Below, piece by piece: positions 43,280 to 46,746 of a stretch of DNA of 46,746 nt. The position numbers were made by a program, and so were the translations under genes. This DNA is from Gnetum montanum (lineage: Eukaryota; Streptophyta; Gnetopsida; Gnetales; Gnetaceae). The notes under the pieces are model-generated. The model searched no databases. It saw nothing but the letters and a program-made list of their open reading frames with translations, and had not been told where the DNA came from. Positions within the stretch are counted from its first letter, which is position 1; each line of letters opens with the position of its first letter. The stretch covers positions 369,415 to 416,160 of the forward strand of contig MNCI01033300.1 in NCBI GenBank assembly GCA_015680685.1, written 5' to 3'.

Positions 43280-44570
43280 GTCAAAATAGTCCAAATCTGA
43301 AGGTGTAAGCTATTCTCAAGAGCCAATGATGTCCACTCCAAGTTTTAGCATTCAAGAGTTCAAATTTCAGATCAAATATTGCAAGTTTTTGAGGTCATAC
43401 TGCAAGTCACGCTGGGTAGTCATGTTGGGCGTGACCACAGCGTGACTAACTTTTGGAGCCTCAAAAATGAGTCAAAATGACTTTATTTCAAGGGTGAAAG
43501 TCATCATTAGGGTCCACTATTGATAACTATGGGTCCCTACCTTCAGAAATTTCAAATTTTAGCTCAAAATTGTAATTTTTTGAGGTCATACTGTAGGTCA
43601 CGTTGAGCAGTCATGCTAGGCGTGACCATAGCGTGACCAACTTTTAGAGCCCCAAAATTAAGTAAAAATGACTTGATTTCAAGGGTTTAAGTCATCCTCA
43701 AGGTCCACTATTGATAACTATGGGTCCCAGCCTTCATACATTCCAGATTGTAGCTCAAAATTGCAAGTTTTTGAGGTCACATTACAGGTCACGCTGGGCA
43801 GTTATGTTGGGCGTGACCACAGCGTGACCAACTTTTAGAGCCCCAAAACTAAGTTAAAATGACTTGATTTCAAGGGTTTAAGTCATCCTCAAGGTCCACT
43901 ATTGATAACTATGGGTTCCAACCTTCAGAAATTCTAGATTTTAGCTCAAAATTGCAAGTTTTTAAGGTCACATTGCAGGTCACGTTGGGCAGTCATGCTG
44001 GGCGTGACCACAGCGTGACTAACTTTTAGAGCCCCAAAATTGAGTCAAAATGACTTGATTTCAAGGGTGCAAGTTATCCTTAAAGTCCACTATTAATAAC
44101 TATGGGTTTCAGCATTCACAAATTCTAGATTTCAGCTCAAAATTGTAAGTTTTTGAGGTCACATTGCAGGTCATGCTGGGCAGTCATGCTGGGCGTGACC
44201 ACAACGTGACCAACTTTTGGAGCCTCAAAACTAAGTCAAAATGACTTGATTAAAAGGGTGAAAGTCATCTTCAAGGTCCAATATTGATAACTATGGGTCC
44301 CAGGCTTTAGAAATTCTAGATTTCAACTCAAAATTGCAAGTTTTTGAGGTCACATTACAGGTCACGCTAGGCAGTCATGCTGGGCGTGACCACAGCGTGA
44401 CCAACTTTTAGAGCCCCAAAACTGAGTCAAAATGACTTGATTACAAATGTGCAAGTCATCCTTAGGGTCCACTATTGATAACTATGGGTCCCAGCCTTTA
44501 GAAATTCCAGATTTTAGCTCAAAATTCCAAGTTTTTGAGGTCACGCTGGGCATGACCACAACGTGACCTA
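43280..44570 (+). repeat. 191/192-bp tandem array in F LTR
   Basis: Six full units and a shortened last one, counted at the phrase GTCAAAATGACTT (43280, 43471, 43662, 43853 and onward every 190-192 bases). Each unit carries CACTATTGATAACTATGGG, GCAAGTTTTTGAGGTCA and an inverted repeat GGTCACGCTG...CAGCGTGACC (43787-43796 with 43820-43829). Units differ by scattered point changes. Confidence 0.93.
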
Positions 44571-44790
44571 TCCAAAAGAGCTCCAAATCAGACACATTGA
44601 AGCCTAGACAACTCATGTTGGAAGCCTGAGTCAAACAAAGATGCCTTGAATAGCCTCAAATCGACATCTCGACATCCTGGAGCGGTTGGTCCATGGTCAA
44701 GTGAGGAAGGATTGAATTTCTCTTATTGTACATTTCATTGTAAATCCACATGTGTGGGCATGTCAGGCCCTCATGTCTAAATTAAATGTA

Positions 44791-44938
44791 CTTTCATGGG
44801 CTTGAATAACCCATAAATTGTAAAATGCTTTCATGGGCTTGAATAACCCATAAATTGTAAAATGCTTTCATGGGCTTGAATAACCCATAAATTGTAAAAT
44901 GCTTTCATGGGCTTGAATAACCCATAAATTGTAAAATG
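44791..44938 (+). repeat. 37-bp tandem array in F LTR
   Basis: Four essentially identical units (44791, 44828, 44865, 44902) of CTTTCATGGGCTTGAATAAC plus CCATAAATTGTAAAATG. The unit contains the small palindrome GGGCTTGAATAACCC. Confidence 0.95.
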
Positions 44939-45135
44939 TAATGTACCTGGTCAAGAATGTAGCTTGCCGACACACATCCAACTCGTGCACAACTGTCCAA
45001 CACACATCCAACTCTCACCAGCACACATCCAACCCAAGCACAACTATCCATTGGACCATGTCACCAGATCCACTTTCCTCTCATCTCCCAGCCATTGATT
45101 CCATTCTTGAATTCCATGCTCGAGCCCGACCCAAC

Positions 45136-45148
45136 CCTATAAATACCC
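45136..45148 (+). promoter_or_regulatory. Element F TATA box
   Basis: CCTATAAATACCC in a GC-richer context, about 650 bases before the LTR end. Confidence 0.65.
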
Positions 45149-45795
45149 TTTCAATTCACATAAATCGGGGTTGGCAATTGGGGACATGGGCAATTCTGAG
45201 AAAGAACAGAACCTAAAATCCTTGGGCGCTCAGCACACCTAGCTGTTGGCATCCAAGAATTTCTCACATTCATCACATCACATCATCACATCATCACGTT
45301 ATCACATTACATCACCCTGGGGCTAGGCATTCGACCTACCATCTACACACAGCTACGCTTTGACCGATGCACATCTTTTCTAAGCAATACATTATTTTCA
45401 TTTTTCCAACCAAACATTATTTCCATTTTCTATTTCATGTTCTATTTTTACATTCTATTTACATTTTTGCTTACATTCAGTTTACATTCAGTTTAGTTTA
45501 CGTCTTGTTTACGCCTTACGTTTACACTTACAACTTACGTCTCACAGCTCATGTTTACATTTTATGCACATTTACATGTTTTAAGACATCATTTACGATA
45601 ACCCCAGTGCCAGTCGTAGCTTACACTTGGGGAAGTTCTTGGTTGATTTGCATGTAGACCATCCAAGGCACTCTACCTTCATTTACTTTTTCAGCTTACC
45701 CTTGGGCGAAGGCAGGGTCAGCTATGTCTGCCCGACGATCTCTTGATGTTTGTTTTCCTTCCAGCCTTACACCGACGATTTAGGTCAATACAATT

Positions 45796-45812
45796 TTTGG
45801 CGCTAGAAGGCA
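45796..45812 (+). promoter_or_regulatory. Element F probable primer binding site
   Basis: TTTGGCGCTAGAAGGCA starts a few bases after the LTR end CA. The TGGCGC start fits a tRNA CCA-end complement; the tRNA is not identified and it is not the tRNA-Asp type of the other elements. Confidence 0.6.
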
Positions 45813-45897
45813 GGTCATATTTGCCATTGTTAAAATGTAGATCACACTACTTGTCAAAATGTTTTCATCTTATCCTGAGAGTCTCGTGTCCCGATTA

Positions 45898-46034
45898 GTC
45901 ACGCTGAGCTTATCCTGTTGGTCACGCTGAGCTTGTCATGTTGGTCACACTAAGCTTGTCCTGTTGGTCATGCTAAGCTTGTCCTATGAGTCACACTGAG
46001 CTTGCTCTATGAGTCACACTGAGCTTGTTCTCTA
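45898..46034 (+). repeat. 23-bp tandem array in F leader
   Basis: Six units of 23 bases beginning GTCACGCTGAGCTT (45898, 45921, 45944, 45967, 45990, 46013), with substitutions. The GTCACGCTG core recurs in the LTR array. Confidence 0.9.
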
Positions 46035-46145
46035 TCACACTGCGGTTTGATCGGTTTTATCACACTGTGTTTGTGTCACGTCGATCATGGTGCAACTGCT
46101 TGCAATCCAACTCCATTCATCTAGCCTAGTCTACTCACGTTTGTC

Positions 46146-46746
46146 ATGGAATCCTTCCAAATCAACCCAGTAACACTACCAATCACTGAAACTTCGAACC
46201 CTGTGACTGCTACAGAATCCATAACCATTATCGAACACATAAATCCTCAAGGCCCTACATGCCAGTCACTCAGGCTACAGGGCAAAGGCCCTACACGCTA
46301 GTCACTCAGGCTACAGGGCAAAGGCCCTACTCATTCGACTCTTACACCTGAACAGTATAACTTCATTTGTGTCAAAATCCAAGCCAACCTACCGATCGAC
46401 CATATATAAAGGGAAGCAAAGTGAGAATATGAATTTATCCACAAAGGAGGACGTGAGTTCATCCCTTCAGCATTTGACATAATCCCATTATCTGAAAACC
46501 ATCATAAACTCATATCCCAACTTCTTATGGCTAGAAGTCAAGATGAGGAAGATGATTTTGCAGCCCAATCTGAACATGGAGATTCCTACCATACCGTTAG
46601 TCCCCATGCCTATACAAACCCATTATTCCATCCTTTCCTGGAAGAAACTATGCTTCCTCCTTCATCCAGAAACACTCAAGCATCAATTTCTCAACAAGAG
46701 GTACCTACTTCCATTCCTATCTTCTCCGTACCCAATAATTTTCATT
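46146..46746 (+). pseudogene. gag: Element F gag N-terminal part, open at the window edge
   Basis: One reading frame from ATG 46146 (MESFQINPVTLPITETSNPV) to the end, with stops TAG 46299, TAA 46407 and TGA 46422. The middle has LTPEQYNFICVKIQANLPID and EYEFIHKGGREFIPSAFDII; the later part is LISQLLMARSQDEEDDFAAQ and a Pro/Ser-rich stretch. A 36-bp direct repeat (46249-46284, 46285-46320, start of a third) encodes a 12-residue repeat QGPTCQSLRLQG in frame; its second copy contains the TAG. Position right after PBS and leader argues for gag. No capsid or zinc-knuckle motif is reached before the edge. Confidence 0.6.

Larger units (their letters stand above)
43098..45792 (+). repeat. Element F 5' LTR (2.7 kb)
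   Basis: Starts TGAAACACAG where E text stops and ends GGTCAATACA before the PBS region. Contains the 191-bp array (43280-44570), the 37-bp array (44791-44938) and a promoter with CCTATAAATACCC (45136-45148). The 96-codon frame at 45367 is low-complexity T-rich LTR text, not a gene. Confidence 0.72.
43098..46746 (+). mobile_element. Element F: LTR retrotransposon of another family, 5' part only
   Basis: Inserted in E gag; CAAAG (43093-43097) is the expected target duplication. LTR 43098-45792, PBS, leader with a 23-bp array, then gag from 46146 to the edge. No similarity in LTR or gag to elements A-E. The very long LTR and GC-richer text are typical of Tat/Ogre-like or similar gypsy elements, but no pol is visible to classify it. 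Confidence 0.75.

Noticed and set aside
43098-44600. CRISPR-like array
   Set aside because: Units are contiguous and 191 bases long with no unique spacers, inside a plant LTR.
45367-45657. 96-codon frame with many Phe/Tyr/Ile
   Set aside because: T-rich text of the F LTR just after the TATA box; hydrophobic appearance is a result of base composition.

Overview
The window is plant nuclear DNA, most likely heterochromatin of a large-genome seed plant. It is AT-rich and has no recognisable host gene, tRNA or rRNA gene. Almost every base can be assigned to nested, decayed LTR retrotransposons with Ty3/gypsy-type gag-pol, mostly Athila-like: primer binding sites close to the 3' end of tRNA-Asp, LTRs running TGATGAGT...ACTCATCA, an FMDD reverse transcriptase, and an extra region after integrase. 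Species cannot be named from the sequence. Element letters below are mine.

Layout. 1-2257: old flank with two degraded LTRs in opposite orientation, two tRNA-derived SINE-like copies and a C/CA microsatellite. 2258-34321: element A (+), about 10.1 kb of its own sequence, split by two insertions. The first is element B (-, 9957-23223, target duplication GTAGT at both ends), which is itself split by element G (+, 12055-18420, target duplication CATGG). The second is element C (-, 23367-32035, target duplication AAAAG). 34327-41282: element D (-), whose 5' LTR is split by element E (+, from 41283). E is in turn split inside gag by element F (+, from 43098), of a different family with a 2.7-kb LTR. 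F runs off the right edge. A 718-base run of N lies inside G (14513-15230).

How the parts relate. A, B and G belong to one pol-bearing group but none is intact. A keeps gag, protease, RT, RNase H and integrase with many stops. B has lost most of gag and all protease but keeps RT to integrase. G keeps gag and protease but has lost RT to integrase. A and B both read Asn at the second catalytic Asp of integrase. C, D and E form a second group that carries gag. C and D go from gag straight to the post-pol noncoding region with no pol at all, so they look like non-autonomous elements mobilised in trans.

The most unusual object is in C: a reading frame of about 2.8 kb (27184-24375, minus) for an unrecognised protein with a long coiled-coil half. 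It lies behind a plant-like branch point and 3' splice site, and behind an internal promoter-like block (GATATC palindromes, TATA box, polypurine motif) resembling the LTR U3. D has a shortened copy of the same module. A, B and G have only a short exon-like remnant at that place.

All LTRs of the A-E group carry tandem GATATC-type palindromes just upstream of a TATAAATA box. These are CpG-rich in G, E and C, and CpG-depleted in D and the old left-flank LTR. Element F has a 191/192-bp tandem array with an internal inverted repeat in its LTR, a 37-bp array, a 23-bp array in its leader and a 36-bp repeat in gag. Coding entries are labelled pseudogene because frameshifts and stops are present throughout. 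Boundaries of elements with target duplications are exact; domain boundaries are approximate.
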